64,000 nt of DNA from an uncultured Eubacteriales bacterium (GTDB lineage: Bacteria > Bacillota > Clostridia > Peptostreptococcales > Anaerovoracaceae), in contig OMXT01000076.1 of NCBI GenBank assembly GCA_900315125.1, forward strand, positions 1 through 64,000, written 5' to 3'. A model generated the notes under the pieces. The model ran no database searches. It had not been told where the DNA came from and saw only the letters and a list, made by a program, of their open reading frames with translations. A program made the position numbers and the translations under genes. Shown here in pieces: positions 55,875 to 64,000 of this stretch (its first letter is position 1; every line of letters begins with the position of its first letter).

Positions 55875-57233
55875 TCAGTTCTTAAGACTCTGGAGCGGCG
55901 CGGGGATGCGTCCGCCCCTTGCGATCATCTTCTGAGGTGACTGGTAACGCACTTTCATTACCGGTCCGCTTCCCAGAAGTCCGCCGAAATTCAGCTCCTC
56001 GCCCTCGCTCAGTCCGATGGCGGGGATGACGCGGACTGCCGTAGTCTTGGAATTGACCATTCCGATGGCAGCCTCATCGGCGATAATGGCGGATATGATG
56101 TCGGCCGTGGTATCGCCGGGAATAACGATCATGTCCAGTCCGACGGAGCAGACCGCCGTCATCGCCTCCAGTTTCTCTATGGAAAGAGTGCCGGCACGGG
56201 CAGCGTCGATCATGCCCTGATCCTCCGTAACGGGGATGAAGGCGCCGGAAAGACCGCCGACGCTGGATGACGCCATGAGTCCGCCTTTCTTGACCGCGTC
56301 ATTCAGCATGGCCAGTGCTGCGGTCGTCCCGTGGGCGCCGCACTGTTCCAGACCGATCTCCTCCAGTATATGGGCGACAGAGTCACCGACAGCCGGTGTG
56401 GGCGCCAGCGAAAGGTCGACGATACCGAAGTTGACGCCGAGCATTTCTGCCGCTTCTGTACCGACGAGCTGTCCGACGCGAGTGATCTTAAAGGCTGTTC
56501 TCTTGATGGTCTCCGCGATCTCATCCATAGACGCGTCATCCGGCATCTTGGCGAGTGCGGAGCGTACGACGCCGGGGCCGGAGACGCCGACGCTGACGAC
56601 GCAGTCCGCTTCCGTGATTCCGTGGAATGCTCCGGCCATGAAGGGGTTATCCTCCACAGCGTTGCAGAATATGACGAGCTTGGCGTCGCCAATGCACATA
56701 TTGTCCTTTGTTTTCTCTGCGGTTTCCCGGACGATCTGGCCCATGAGCCTGACAGCGTCCATGTTGATCCCCGCCTTTGTGGAACCCACATTGACAGAGG
56801 AACAGACAAGTTCTGTTTCTGACAGGGCCTGGGGAATGGACTGGATCAGTTCCCGGTCGCCGGCGCTGAATCCCTTCTGGACCAGTGCGGAATAGCCGCC
56901 GATAAAGTTTATGCCGATGTCCTTTGCTACCTGATCGAGTGTCCGGGCATATTCCACCGGGTCGCCGCCGCTCACACCTGCAAGAATAGATATGGGCGTG
57001 ACAGAGACCCGCTTATGAACGATGGGGATACCGTATTTCTTTTCTATTATTTCGCCGGTTTTAACAAGATCCTTCGCATGGCGGTAGATCTTGTCGTATA
57101 CTTTTTCGCAGGAACGGCGGATGTCCGCATCGGCGCAGTCGACGAGGGAGATCCCCATGGTGATCGTACGGATGTCCAGGTTCTCCTCGGCGATCATGTT
57201 CACCGTTTCCATGATGTCATTCATGTTAAGCAT
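55875..57233 (-). CDS. PFL family protein (UPF0210/DUF711)
   Basis: 452-residue soluble protein of unknown enzymatic role, in the UPF0210 family that has the PFL/ribonucleotide-reductase-like barrel. It lacks an obvious glycyl radical motif at its C-terminus. It is almost always found with a small ACT-domain protein, as here. GGAGGTG precedes the ATG. It lies 13 bases after the ACT gene, in an operon. The family link to amino acid sensing rests on the ACT partner alone. Confidence 0.88.
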   Translation of the reverse strand: MLNMNDIMETVNMIAEENLDIRTITMGISLVDCADADIRRSCEKVYDKIYRHAKDLVKTGEIIEKKYGIPIVHKRVSVTPISILAGVSGGDPVEYARTLDQVAKDIGINFIGGYSALVQKGFSAGDRELIQSIPQALSETELVCSSVNVGSTKAGINMDAVRLMGQIVRETAEKTKDNMCIGDAKLVIFCNAVEDNPFMAGAFHGITEADCVVSVGVSGPGVVRSALAKMPDDASMDEIAETIKRTAFKITRVGQLVGTEAAEMLGVNFGIVDLSLAPTPAVGDSVAHILEEIGLEQCGAHGTTAALAMLNDAVKKGGLMASSSVGGLSGAFIPVTEDQGMIDAARAGTLSIEKLEAMTAVCSVGLDMIVIPGDTTADIISAIIADEAAIGMVNSKTTAVRVIPAIGLSEGEELNFGGLLGSGPVMKVRYQSPQKMIARGGRIPAPLQSLKN

Positions 57234-57246
57234 TGTCTGACACCTC

Positions 57247-57519
57247 CTAGATCCTGTGCATGGAATTGAAGATATCCTCGTGCATGAGGTGGACCTGCAT
57301 ATCCGGCAGGGCCTCCCTCATCGTTGCACGGAGTTCATCGATGTTTTGGGTGGATTCTGTGATATCGAGAATCATGATCATAACGAAGTAGCCGTCCAGA
57401 ATGGACTGGGTTACCTCCAGAATGTTGGCGTTTGCAGTTGCGGCGGCCTGAGATGCGGCAGCCATGATGCCTGTGTGATCCTTGCCGATGATCGACACGA
57501 CAGCTTTGGTCTGATTCAT
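57247..57519 (-). CDS. ACT domain protein (UPF0237)
   Basis: A single 90-residue ACT domain ([18 protein letters not shown]) of the kind that binds amino acids as a regulatory dimer. It opens the operon with the PFL protein and is divergent from the lysine riboswitch. AAGGAG precedes the ATG. The ligand is unknown. Confidence 0.9.
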   Translation of the reverse strand: MNQTKAVVSIIGKDHTGIMAAASQAAATANANILEVTQSILDGYFVMIMILDITESTQNIDELRATMREALPDMQVHLMHEDIFNSMHRI

Positions 57520-57557
57520 GGGTGTGCTCCTTATCTTTATAATAGTAACCGAATAAT

Positions 57558-57585
57558 ATTATACCCGGTAAGGGAAAATCTGCAA
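57558..57585 (-). promoter_or_regulatory. Promoter of the ACT-PFL operon
   Basis: On the minus strand TTGCAG (57580-57585) and perfect TATAAT (57558-57563) with a 16-base spacer. Confidence 0.6.
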
Positions 57586-57626
57586 GAGAATTTAGGATAT
57601 TTTGTATAGATATAACAAAATAAGTC

Positions 57627-57654
57627 TTGATTTTCTATTCTAATATGTTAGAAT
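57627..57654 (+). promoter_or_regulatory. Promoter of the lysine riboswitch transcript
   Basis: TTGATT (57627-57632) and TAGAAT (57649-57654) with a 16-base spacer, placing the start at the riboswitch 5' end. Confidence 0.65.
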
Positions 57655-57663
57655 CTATGCAAT

Positions 57664-57814
57664 GATAGAGGCGCGGAGCAGAAGACGATGGAGGAGCCGG
57701 CGGGCAGGGATCCCATCTTAGGCAATCTCCGCCGAATCGCAGAGGAGGGCACGATCCTGCGGTGGGTCTGCAGTCAACAGCTGCAGGACTGTCTACGTAA
57801 GTAGTTGCGCTATC
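57664..57814 (+). promoter_or_regulatory. Lysine riboswitch (L box)
   Basis: The aptamer opens GATAGAGGCGCG and closes with TTGCGCTATC, which pair as P1. The conserved internal segments GCCGAA, GGGTCTGC and CAGGACTGTC appear in the right order. An intrinsic terminator follows (57839-57863). Lysine binding is expected to favour termination and shut off the downstream aspartokinase-like gene. Boundaries are by eye. Confidence 0.92.
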
Positions 57815-57838
57815 TGTTACCTTTACTGTGATTGTAGG

Positions 57839-57863
57839 GCCTGCGCGCAGCGCGGGCTTTTTT
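57839..57863 (+). terminator. Riboswitch-controlled terminator
   Basis: GCCTGCGC pairs with GCGCGGGC around a GCA loop, followed by six T. It is the expression platform of the lysine riboswitch. Confidence 0.92.
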
Positions 57864-57910
57864 CTTTGAACGGAAAGAGGAATGGGCGCGGAGAGTATAA
57901 GGAGGGACAG

Positions 57911-59113
57911 ATGAATCTGGTACAGAAATACGGCGGGTGCTATCTGAAAAACATGGACGACTTGAAACGCATCGCCGCTTATGTTGCCAAACACCGCAGC
58001 AGGGTAGACGGGCTCGTTCTCGTCTGCGCATCCATGCATGAGATCGCTGCGGAAATGATGGACAGGGCGAAGCAGTTTGCCCATGATATTACAGAGCCGG
58101 AAATGGACGCGCTGTTCAGCGCAGCGGAGCTTCAGACAGCCGCTCTCATGGCAAGCGCGCTGGAAAGCTATGGAGTCCATGCCCATGTTATTACAGATAT
58201 CCGGGGGGATTCCCTGGATCTTGTACAGAAGGAAGAAGGGAAACACGAGATCGTCGCGGACGATATTATTTCAGCACTTGAGGACGGCAAGGTCGCTGTC
58301 GTTGCAGGGTTCCAGGGAATCGGCGAGTTCTGCATGAGCGACAGGCTGGGCCGGTACGGCGCCGCGGCGACGGCCGTATCCATCGCCGCAGCACTGGGCT
58401 GTGAGTGCGAACTTTACGGCAACGCCCAGGGCGTCTATGTCGTGGATCCCAAAGTAACAGGGAGCACAGCCGTATTCCGCAGGATCTGCCATGAAGAAGC
58501 GATGGAACTTGTCATGCTTGGTGAAAGTGACCTGGAAGCAGAAGCTATAGAAATATCCAAAGAAAATAATGTCCCGCTCTATGTGGGACCTGCCTTTGAT
58601 GAAAACAGAACAGGAGGAACATATATCGTGGACAGGAGTCTGATTGTTGAAGAAGCAGCCGTCAGCGGCATCAGCGTATCTGATGAGATCGTTATTTTTA
58701 CCATCAAGGGCATATCCCGCCAGGGGGATGCAGTAGCTGAGATCTTTGCTACCCTTGGAGATCTGGGCGTAAACATCGATGTGATATCCCAGCAGACCTG
58801 TTCGTCGGAACAGACCGCTGTCTCATTCAGCTGCAGCGCCAGGGATATCCCTGCGATCGAGCAGTCCTTTAAGAGCAATGCCCGGTTCTGCAATCTTGAT
58901 ATGAATTACCAGGATCACCTGTGTCTTGTCTCCGTTGTAGGCGTCGGCATGGCTACCCATGTGGGCGTAGCAGGAACCGTATTCAAGACGCTGGCGGAAA
59001 ATGAGATCCGCCATTACAACATTACAACATCGGAGATCTCCATATCTACGGCCATAGACATTGCGGATCAGACCAGGGCAGTCATTGCTCTGTCTGAGGC
59101 GTTCTCTCTGTAA
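57911..59113 (+). CDS. Aspartokinase-like protein with degenerate active site and ACT domains
   Basis: 400 residues with the amino acid kinase fold (about 1-245) and two ACT domains (about 265-400), clearly related to aspartate kinase. The catalytic motifs are altered. KFGGTS is KYGGCY (residues 6-11). The STGE-type segment is SAAE (70-73). RGGSD is RYGAAA (148-153), removing the substrate Ser and Asp. TDVDG is GNAQG (170-174). The last part (NEIRHYNITTSEISIS) keeps the ACT sensing region. It is therefore likely inactive as a kinase and may be a lysine-sensing regulator, or it may use another substrate. The ATG at 57911 follows AAGGAGGG. A lysine riboswitch controls it. A complete aspartate kinase exists elsewhere in the window (17926-20184). 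Confidence 0.85.
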   Translation: MNLVQKYGGCYLKNMDDLKRIAAYVAKHRSRVDGLVLVCASMHEIAAEMMDRAKQFAHDITEPEMDALFSAAELQTAALMASALESYGVHAHVITDIRGDSLDLVQKEEGKHEIVADDIISALEDGKVAVVAGFQGIGEFCMSDRLGRYGAAATAVSIAAALGCECELYGNAQGVYVVDPKVTGSTAVFRRICHEEAMELVMLGESDLEAEAIEISKENNVPLYVGPAFDENRTGGTYIVDRSLIVEEAAVSGISVSDEIVIFTIKGISRQGDAVAEIFATLGDLGVNIDVISQQTCSSEQTAVSFSCSARDIPAIEQSFKSNARFCNLDMNYQDHLCLVSVVGVGMATHVGVAGTVFKTLAENEIRHYNITTSEISISTAIDIADQTRAVIALSEAFSL

Positions 59114-59154
59114 ACAAAGCCTGGGCTTTGCCGTGCCTCAGCCACTCGTTTTTC

Positions 59155-59183
59155 TTGTAATGAGCTGCGCCATCGGTTATAAT
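59155..59183 (+). promoter_or_regulatory. Promoter giving a leaderless ung transcript
   Basis: TTGTAA (59155-59160) and perfect TATAAT (59178-59183) with a 17-base spacer. The ung ATG begins 7 bases after the -10 box, where transcription is expected to start. Confidence 0.75.
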
Positions 59184-59189
59184 TTATGT

Positions 59190-59867
59190 ATGGTCAATAT
59201 TGGAAATGAGTGGGATGATATCCTCGCGGAAGAATTTCAGAAAGAGTATTATCAGAAGCTGCGGAAGTTTCTGATCAGCGAATACAGGAATTACAGGATC
59301 TACCCGGATATGAATGATATTTTCAACGCGCTGAAGTATACATCTTACAGCGATGTCAAGGTGGTCATTCTCGGACAGGATCCCTATCACGAACCGGGTC
59401 AGGCTCACGGACTGGCATTCTCGGTGAGAGAAGGACAGGCCCAGCCGCCGTCTCTGAGAAACATTTTCAGGGAGCTGTCGAATGATCTGGGTATACAGCC
59501 GCCGCCTTCGGATCAGGGATGCCTGATCCCCTGGGCAGAGCAGGGCGTACTGCTCCTCAATACGGTGCTGACCGTAAGGGAGCACCAGGCCAACTCACAC
59601 AGGGGGAAAGGATGGGAGCAGCTGACGGATGCTGTGATCGCCCGGCTGAATGAACGGGAGCAGCCTGCTGTATTCATACTCTGGGGGGCGAATGCCCGGG
59701 CGAAGCGGGAGTCCATAACGAACCCGCATCATCTGGTGCTCACCGGCGCCCATCCGAGTCCTCTTTCTGCCAGCCGGGGTTTTTTCGGGGGTTACTACTT
59801 TTCCAGGGCCAATGAATTTCTGGAGAGTACAGGCCAGGAACCGGTAGACTGGAGAATCGAGAGGTAG
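59190..59867 (+). CDS. ung: Uracil-DNA glycosylase
   Basis: Base-excision repair enzyme removing uracil from DNA. It has the catalytic GQDPYHEPGQAHGLAFSV near residue 65, LLLNTVLTV, and the HPSPLSASRGFFGG loop near residue 190. About 225 residues from ATG 59190, as usual for Ung, whose N-terminus (NEWDDIL) fits here. Longer upstream frames run through the previous gene's end. No Shine-Dalgarno precedes the ATG, and the promoter places the transcript start at or next to the ATG. Confidence 0.96.
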   Translation: MVNIGNEWDDILAEEFQKEYYQKLRKFLISEYRNYRIYPDMNDIFNALKYTSYSDVKVVILGQDPYHEPGQAHGLAFSVREGQAQPPSLRNIFRELSNDLGIQPPPSDQGCLIPWAEQGVLLLNTVLTVREHQANSHRGKGWEQLTDAVIARLNEREQPAVFILWGANARAKRESITNPHHLVLTGAHPSPLSASRGFFGGYYFSRANEFLESTGQEPVDWRIER

Positions 59868-59871
59868 AAGG

Positions 59872-60435
59872 ATGATTATTGTCATAGTAATTGCAGTCAT
59901 TATTGCTGCGATCGTGATCTGGGCAATCGCGGGATACAACGGTCTTGTCAGGGGACGCAACAGCGTGGAAGAGAGCTTTTCCACCATGGATGTGTATCTG
60001 AAAAAGAGATATGACCTGATCCCCAATCTTGTAGAAATGGTTAAGGGATATGCTTCCCACGAGTCAGAGACCCTTGACCGCGTCACCAGAGCCAGGTCCA
60101 TGATCCAGAGCGCAGGCGACGCGGGTCAGAAACTGGAAGGTGAGAATCAGCTCACCGGCGCGCTCCGCTCCCTGTTTGCTGTATCGGAAGGGTATCCGGA
60201 GCTGAAGGCGAATCAGAATTTCCTGGATCTTCAGGAGCAGCTGAAGTCGCTGGAGGATGATATCGCAAACGCGCGGAAATATTATAATGCAGTGGTAAAG
60301 AACTATAACAACCGCTGCGAGATGTTTCCGGGCAGCATTCTTGCCGGGATGTTCCACTTCGAACGGGAACCCATGTTTGAGGTAAGCAATGTGGAAGAGA
60401 GACAGAATGTAAAGGTGGATTTCCATGAGAAATAA
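59872..60435 (+). CDS. LemA family protein
   Basis: Membrane protein of 187 residues with one N-terminal membrane segment (about residues 1-22) and a coiled, helical cytoplasmic or extracellular domain containing RNSVEESFSTMDVYLKKRYD and the AR(K/R)YYNAVVKNYN family motif. Function is unknown; the family is linked to membrane stress. The ATG is 4 bases after ung, and the stop overlaps the DUF2207 gene by 11 bases. Confidence 0.93.
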   Translation: MIIVIVIAVIIAAIVIWAIAGYNGLVRGRNSVEESFSTMDVYLKKRYDLIPNLVEMVKGYASHESETLDRVTRARSMIQSAGDAGQKLEGENQLTGALRSLFAVSEGYPELKANQNFLDLQEQLKSLEDDIANARKYYNAVVKNYNNRCEMFPGSILAGMFHFEREPMFEVSNVEERQNVKVDFHEK

Positions 60436-62344
60436 TTGCCGAGTCAATTACAGAAGACCGCTGACTGCGGTCTTTCTTGCTATTCTTATTATACTTTGTA
60501 CCCTGATGATTTGCCCTGCAGTGTGTTCCCCGTCTTCCGCCGCATCCTATGCGGATTATACAACGGAGCGCTTCAATGTAGAAGCGACGGCGGATCAGGA
60601 TCATGTGATCCACATGAAAGAGCAGATCACTGTGAATTTCAGCGGCAGCCCGCACCACGGCATTACCCGCTATATACCGCAGGAGTCCGGTGTCTGGGCT
60701 GTCCGCGGCGTGGAATGCAGCGAGGAATATGAGACGGAATACATATCGGATTCGGACAGCGATTACTGCATGATACGCATCGGCGATCCGGATCGGACCG
60801 TGACAGGGCAGCAGAAATATGTGATCACCTACGATATCGTTGGTTACAGGGATGATTCCGATACCGCGGACTATCTGGCTCTGGACCTGCTGCCCACGGG
60901 ATGGGAGACGCCGATCGAGCGTTCCCGTCTCACACTGACCATGCCGAAGAAGATCGACTGGAGCAAGGCGACGGTCTATTCCGGCGTTTACGGAAGTACA
61001 GAAACAGACGATAAAATTCAGTGCAGCGCCAGCGGCCGTACACTGACAGTAACGGGAGAAAATCTGCCGAAGGGCTACGGCGTGACGGTAAAATCCGATC
61101 TTCCGGAGGGATACTGGGTAAATCCTGCAAACAGGGACTGGGTGCGATGGATATTTTATCTGGCGCTCCTGCTGGTACCACTCGTAACATTCCTGCTGTG
61201 GCTTTTCTTCGGCAGAGATCCGAAGATCGTACCTACGGTGGAATTTTATGCCCCGGAGGGTATGACCCCTGCCGAAGTCGGATATATTATCGACGGCAGT
61301 GTGGATAATGAGGATGTCTATTCACAGCTGATGTATATGGCGCAGAAGGGGTATCTCAGGATTCATGAATATAAGAAGGATCATTTCGAGGTGATCCGCG
61401 TCAGCAGACCGGATGATACAGAAAAGGGATTCGTCTGCTATATGTTCGATTCTCTGTTCTCTGCCGGTGACACAGCCAGACTGGATGATATGCCGGAAGA
61501 ATTCGGCCAGGATCTGCTGACGGTGAAAGACAAGATCAAGAGTTATTACAGCAGCGGCGGTCACCGGCTTTTCAGCCGCGGGGCCAATATATGCAGAGTC
61601 ATTGGAATCATACTCATGACACTGCCCATGCTGATTGGGATCACTCTGGCTTCATACGAGAATTTCCAGGGCTATCTCGCTATCGCGGCAGTTATCCTTG
61701 CGGTGATCCAGGCGCTGTTCATGATCGGGCTCCTCTCCACTTTTGACCGGCGGCAGAGCAGGACGAAAGCCGGGACGACGGTGCGTACGGCAGTCTTTCT
61801 TACATTGACTGTCGTGATCACAGCCATAGGATGCCTGATCATCACGGCAGAGACGGACAGCATATGGGCTGGCGCCGCAGCGCTGGCTTCCGTCTCGGTG
61901 ACATTCTTCTTCGTTCTGATCATGAAAGCAATGACTGCCCGGGGAGCACAGCTCCTGGGAAAAGTCCTGGGGTTCCGGGAATTCATACGAACGGCGGAAT
62001 ACGACCGGCTGAAGGCTTTGTCTGATGAAGACCCGGAATACTTTTTCAATGTCATGCCCTATGCTTATGTCATGGGCATGCAGGCCCGCTGGGCCAGGAA
62101 ATTTACAGATATCAGGATCCGCCAGCCCCAGTGGTATTCCGGCACGTCAGAGGGGGATCTCTGGACCGGTATGATGTATTATCATATGATGGACAATTGC
62201 TTCCACGGCATGAGAAACAGCGTAGCAGATGCTCTTTCTTCGGATGACGGCGGTGATTTCGGCGGTTTTGATTCCGGGGGAGGATTCTCTGGGGGCGGGT
62301 TCTCCGGCGGCGGTTTCGGCGGAGGCGGAGGCGGCGCCTGGTGA
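60425..62344 (+). CDS. DUF2207 (YciQ-like) membrane protein with Gly-rich tail
   Basis: 639 residues: a signal-type segment (about 13-40), an extracellular beta-rich DUF2207 domain (about 45-230), then membrane segments near 240-262 and a cluster of four or so near 395-500. The C-terminus is a Gly/Ser-rich tail (GGGFSGGGFSGGG, ending GAW). The pairing with LemA, overlapping its stop, is the classical arrangement. Function is unknown. Confidence 0.9.
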   Translation: MRNNCRVNYRRPLTAVFLAILIILCTLMICPAVCSPSSAASYADYTTERFNVEATADQDHVIHMKEQITVNFSGSPHHGITRYIPQESGVWAVRGVECSEEYETEYISDSDSDYCMIRIGDPDRTVTGQQKYVITYDIVGYRDDSDTADYLALDLLPTGWETPIERSRLTLTMPKKIDWSKATVYSGVYGSTETDDKIQCSASGRTLTVTGENLPKGYGVTVKSDLPEGYWVNPANRDWVRWIFYLALLLVPLVTFLLWLFFGRDPKIVPTVEFYAPEGMTPAEVGYIIDGSVDNEDVYSQLMYMAQKGYLRIHEYKKDHFEVIRVSRPDDTEKGFVCYMFDSLFSAGDTARLDDMPEEFGQDLLTVKDKIKSYYSSGGHRLFSRGANICRVIGIILMTLPMLIGITLASYENFQGYLAIAAVILAVIQALFMIGLLSTFDRRQSRTKAGTTVRTAVFLTLTVVITAIGCLIITAETDSIWAGAAALASVSVTFFFVLIMKAMTARGAQLLGKVLGFREFIRTAEYDRLKALSDEDPEYFFNVMPYAYVMGMQARWARKFTDIRIRQPQWYSGTSEGDLWTGMMYYHMMDNCFHGMRNSVADALSSDDGGDFGGFDSGGGFSGGGFSGGGFGGGGGGAW

Positions 62345-62390
62345 TATGGAACAAAGGCATGACCGATACAAAATTCACCGCTTCTATGTG

Positions 62391-62419
62391 TTGAAGAAGG
62401 AAAAAATCTATGATAAAAT
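62391..62419 (+). promoter_or_regulatory. Promoter of typA
   Basis: TTGAAG (62391-62396) and TAAAAT (62414-62419) with a 17-base spacer and a TGA extension. Confidence 0.65.
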
Positions 62420-62455
62420 TGTAAGTTGATAATACATAATAGAGAAGGGAAATAC

Positions 62456-64000
62456 ATGTCAGAAAAACAGAAAATAATAAACATTGCAGTTATCGCCCAT
62501 GTCGACGCCGGCAAGTCAACGCTGGTTGACGCATTCCTGAACCAGAGCGGCGTTTTCCGCGAGAACGAGGAGATCGTGGACTGTGTCATGGACAGCGACG
62601 ACATAGAGAGGGAGCGGGGTATCACGATCTACTCCAAGAACTGCTCTATCATGCATGGCGATACCAAGATCAATATCGTAGATACACCGGGACACGCGGA
62701 CTTTTCTTCGGAAGTTGAGCGGATCATGAAGACGGTGGACACGGTCATCCTGCTGGTGGATTCCAGCGAGGGACCCATGCCTCAGACCAGATTCGTGCTC
62801 AGCAAGTCCCTGGAGCAGGGACTGGATCCGATCCTTCTTATTAATAAGATCGATAAGAAGGACGCCAGGATCGATGAGGTAGTTGACGAAGTTTACGAGC
62901 TCTTCATGGATCTGGATGCCAGCGATGAACAGCTGGATTTCCCGATCCTGTACGGCATCGCCCGCCAGGGGATCGCTGTCCGGGATCCGGAGGAAGTAAA
63001 AGGTATCCAGGTCGGGGAAGGAGATTCCAAGATGAAGCACACGCCCAGAGGACTGGGTGGACTGGATATCACTCTGCTGTTCGATACGATCGTAGAGCAC
63101 TGCCAGCCCTATCCGGATCTCCGGGATGAGCCGCTTCAGTTCCAGGTCTGCACGCTGGCCTATGATGATTACATTGGCAGGCTGGGGATCGGCCGTGTGA
63201 CGAAGGGCGTCATCCGGGAGGGGCAGACCGTAGGCGTCGCCAGAGAGGACGGCACCATTGACCGGAGAAAGATCAATCAGGTCTTTGTTTACAGAGGGCT
63301 GAAACGGGTCGCTGTTCCCCAGGCGGAATGCGGCGATATCGTCGTTGTTTCCGGCATATCGGACATTACCATAGGAGAGACCATCTGTGATCCGGAGCAT
63401 CCGGATCCCATGGAGATGATCCATATAGAAGAACCTACCCTTTCCATGAACTTCATGGTCAATACGTCGCCCTTCGCAGGCAAGGTAGGGAAATATGTCA
63501 CTTCCCGGCATATCCGCGAGCGTCTTGCCAAGGAGCTGGAGGTCAATGTAGGACTGAAGGTAGAGGAAACGGATTCTACCGACTGCTTCAAGGTTTCGGG
63601 ACGGGGGGAGCTGCATCTTTCCATTCTCATAGAAAATATGAGGAGAGAGGGTTACGAGCTTGCCGTATCCAAGCCGGAGGTCATCATTAAGAGAGATGAG
63701 CAGGGCCGCAAGCTGGAACCGGTAGAAGAAGTGGTGATCACCGTACCGGACCAGTATTCCGGCAGCGTCATTTCCGCACTGAACCAGAGAAAGGGTATCA
63801 TGGTCCAGATGAACGGAGAAAATGGATACTCCCGTCTGGAATATCATGTCCCGACCCGGGGACTGCTGGGATACCGGTCACAGTTTATCAACGAGACAAG
63901 AGGTGAAGGCAACATGGAACGGCGGTTCTTTGATTTTGAACCGTGGAAAGGGGAGATCCCGGGACGTTCCAACGGCGTAGCCATAGCAATAGAGGAAGGG
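62456..64000 (+). CDS. typA: GTP-binding protein TypA/BipA, cut by the window end
   Basis: Translational GTPase of the EF-G family acting in ribosome assembly and stress or cold adaptation. The frame runs from ATG 62456 (after AGAAGGGAAA) to the last base without a stop, 515 codons of about 605-610. Motifs [32 protein letters not shown] and the YGIARQG region mark TypA, and the C-terminal [11 protein letters not shown] segment is reached. It is the third EF-G-family GTPase in the window. Confidence 0.96.
   Translation, partial: MSEKQKIINIAVIAHVDAGKSTLVDAFLNQSGVFRENEEIVDCVMDSDDIERERGITIYSKNCSIMHGDTKINIVDTPGHADFSSEVERIMKTVDTVILLVDSSEGPMPQTRFVLSKSLEQGLDPILLINKIDKKDARIDEVVDEVYELFMDLDASDEQLDFPILYGIARQGIAVRDPEEVKGIQVGEGDSKMKHTPRGLGGLDITLLFDTIVEHCQPYPDLRDEPLQFQVCTLAYDDYIGRLGIGRVTKGVIREGQTVGVAREDGTIDRRKINQVFVYRGLKRVAVPQAECGDIVVVSGISDITIGETICDPEHPDPMEMIHIEEPTLSMNFMVNTSPFAGKVGKYVTSRHIRERLAKELEVNVGLKVEETDSTDCFKVSGRGELHLSILIENMRREGYELAVSKPEVIIKRDEQGRKLEPVEEVVITVPDQYSGSVISALNQRKGIMVQMNGENGYSRLEYHVPTRGLLGYRSQFINETRGEGNMERRFFDFEPWKGEIPGRSNGVAIAIEEG

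Noticed and set aside
59114..59130. Terminator after the aspartokinase-like gene
   Set aside because: CAAAGC and GCTTTG can pair, but no T-run follows, so it is not listed.
62516..63847. Minus-strand frame opposite typA
   Set aside because: Shadow of typA, which itself is open to the window edge.

Overview
The window is a gene-dense chromosomal stretch from an anaerobic, low-to-moderate GC Gram-positive bacterium of the Clostridia/Eubacteriales type. Pointers are an oxygen/NO-scavenging flavodiiron protein with rubredoxin tails, CIRCE/HrcA heat-shock control, T-box and lysine riboswitch leaders, strong Shine-Dalgarno sites, a class B sortase, diaminopimelate-type MurE, TrpB2, PFL/ACT protein pairs and a DUF5685 protein. 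A gut- or oral-type member of the Eubacteriales is a guess from gene content; the species cannot be named from the sequence.

Layout. 0-8.7 kb: flavodiiron-rubredoxin protein, a Kef-like cation/proton antiporter, then a large repeat-built surface protein with no 5' end, and its sortase. 8.8-12.3 kb (minus strand): uracil permease, ribonuclease Z, cysteine synthase. 12.6-25.8 kb: mnmA coupled to a ribosomal-protection GTPase fused to a Rae1-like nuclease; an M18 aminopeptidase; a MetA-aspartate kinase fusion; an MFS pump; proBA; a tryptophan T-box and trpB2. 25.9-33.7 kb: murE with a BTAD regulator, rpsT, lepA-hemW-glpK. 33.8-40.1 kb: hrcA-grpE-dnaK-dnaJ and a second CIRCE-controlled J-protein. 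40.2-45 kb: potABCD and an acetyltransferase. 45-49.8 kb: a DUF5685/J-domain pair, a secreted GH25 lysozyme and a D-cysteine desulfhydrase-like enzyme. 50-55.8 kb: argH-fumC and a copper module (csoR, copA with an embedded copZ). 55.9-64 kb: PFL/ACT pair, a lysine riboswitch before a degenerate aspartokinase-like protein, ung, lemA with a DUF2207 protein, and typA running off the end.

How the genes connect. Aspartate-family metabolism appears twice. One gene fuses an intact aspartate kinase to a MetA domain carrying Glu111, the residue associated with acetyl-CoA use. The other, under a lysine riboswitch, encodes an aspartokinase-like protein whose catalytic motifs are eroded. ArgH makes fumarate and the next gene, fumC, hydrates it. 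Translation-linked GTPases occur three times (TetM-like, LepA, TypA). Heat-shock chaperones are controlled by two CIRCE elements, and copper export by a CsoR operator placed inside its promoter.

The items most worth a second look are the lysine-riboswitch pseudo-aspartokinase, the MetA-aspartate kinase fusion, the GTPase-NYN nuclease fusion coupled to mnmA, the in-frame internal start that would release CopZ from copA, the apparently leaderless ung mRNA, and the headless mosaic surface protein. No tRNA, rRNA, CRISPR array, insertion sequence or prophage was recognised.
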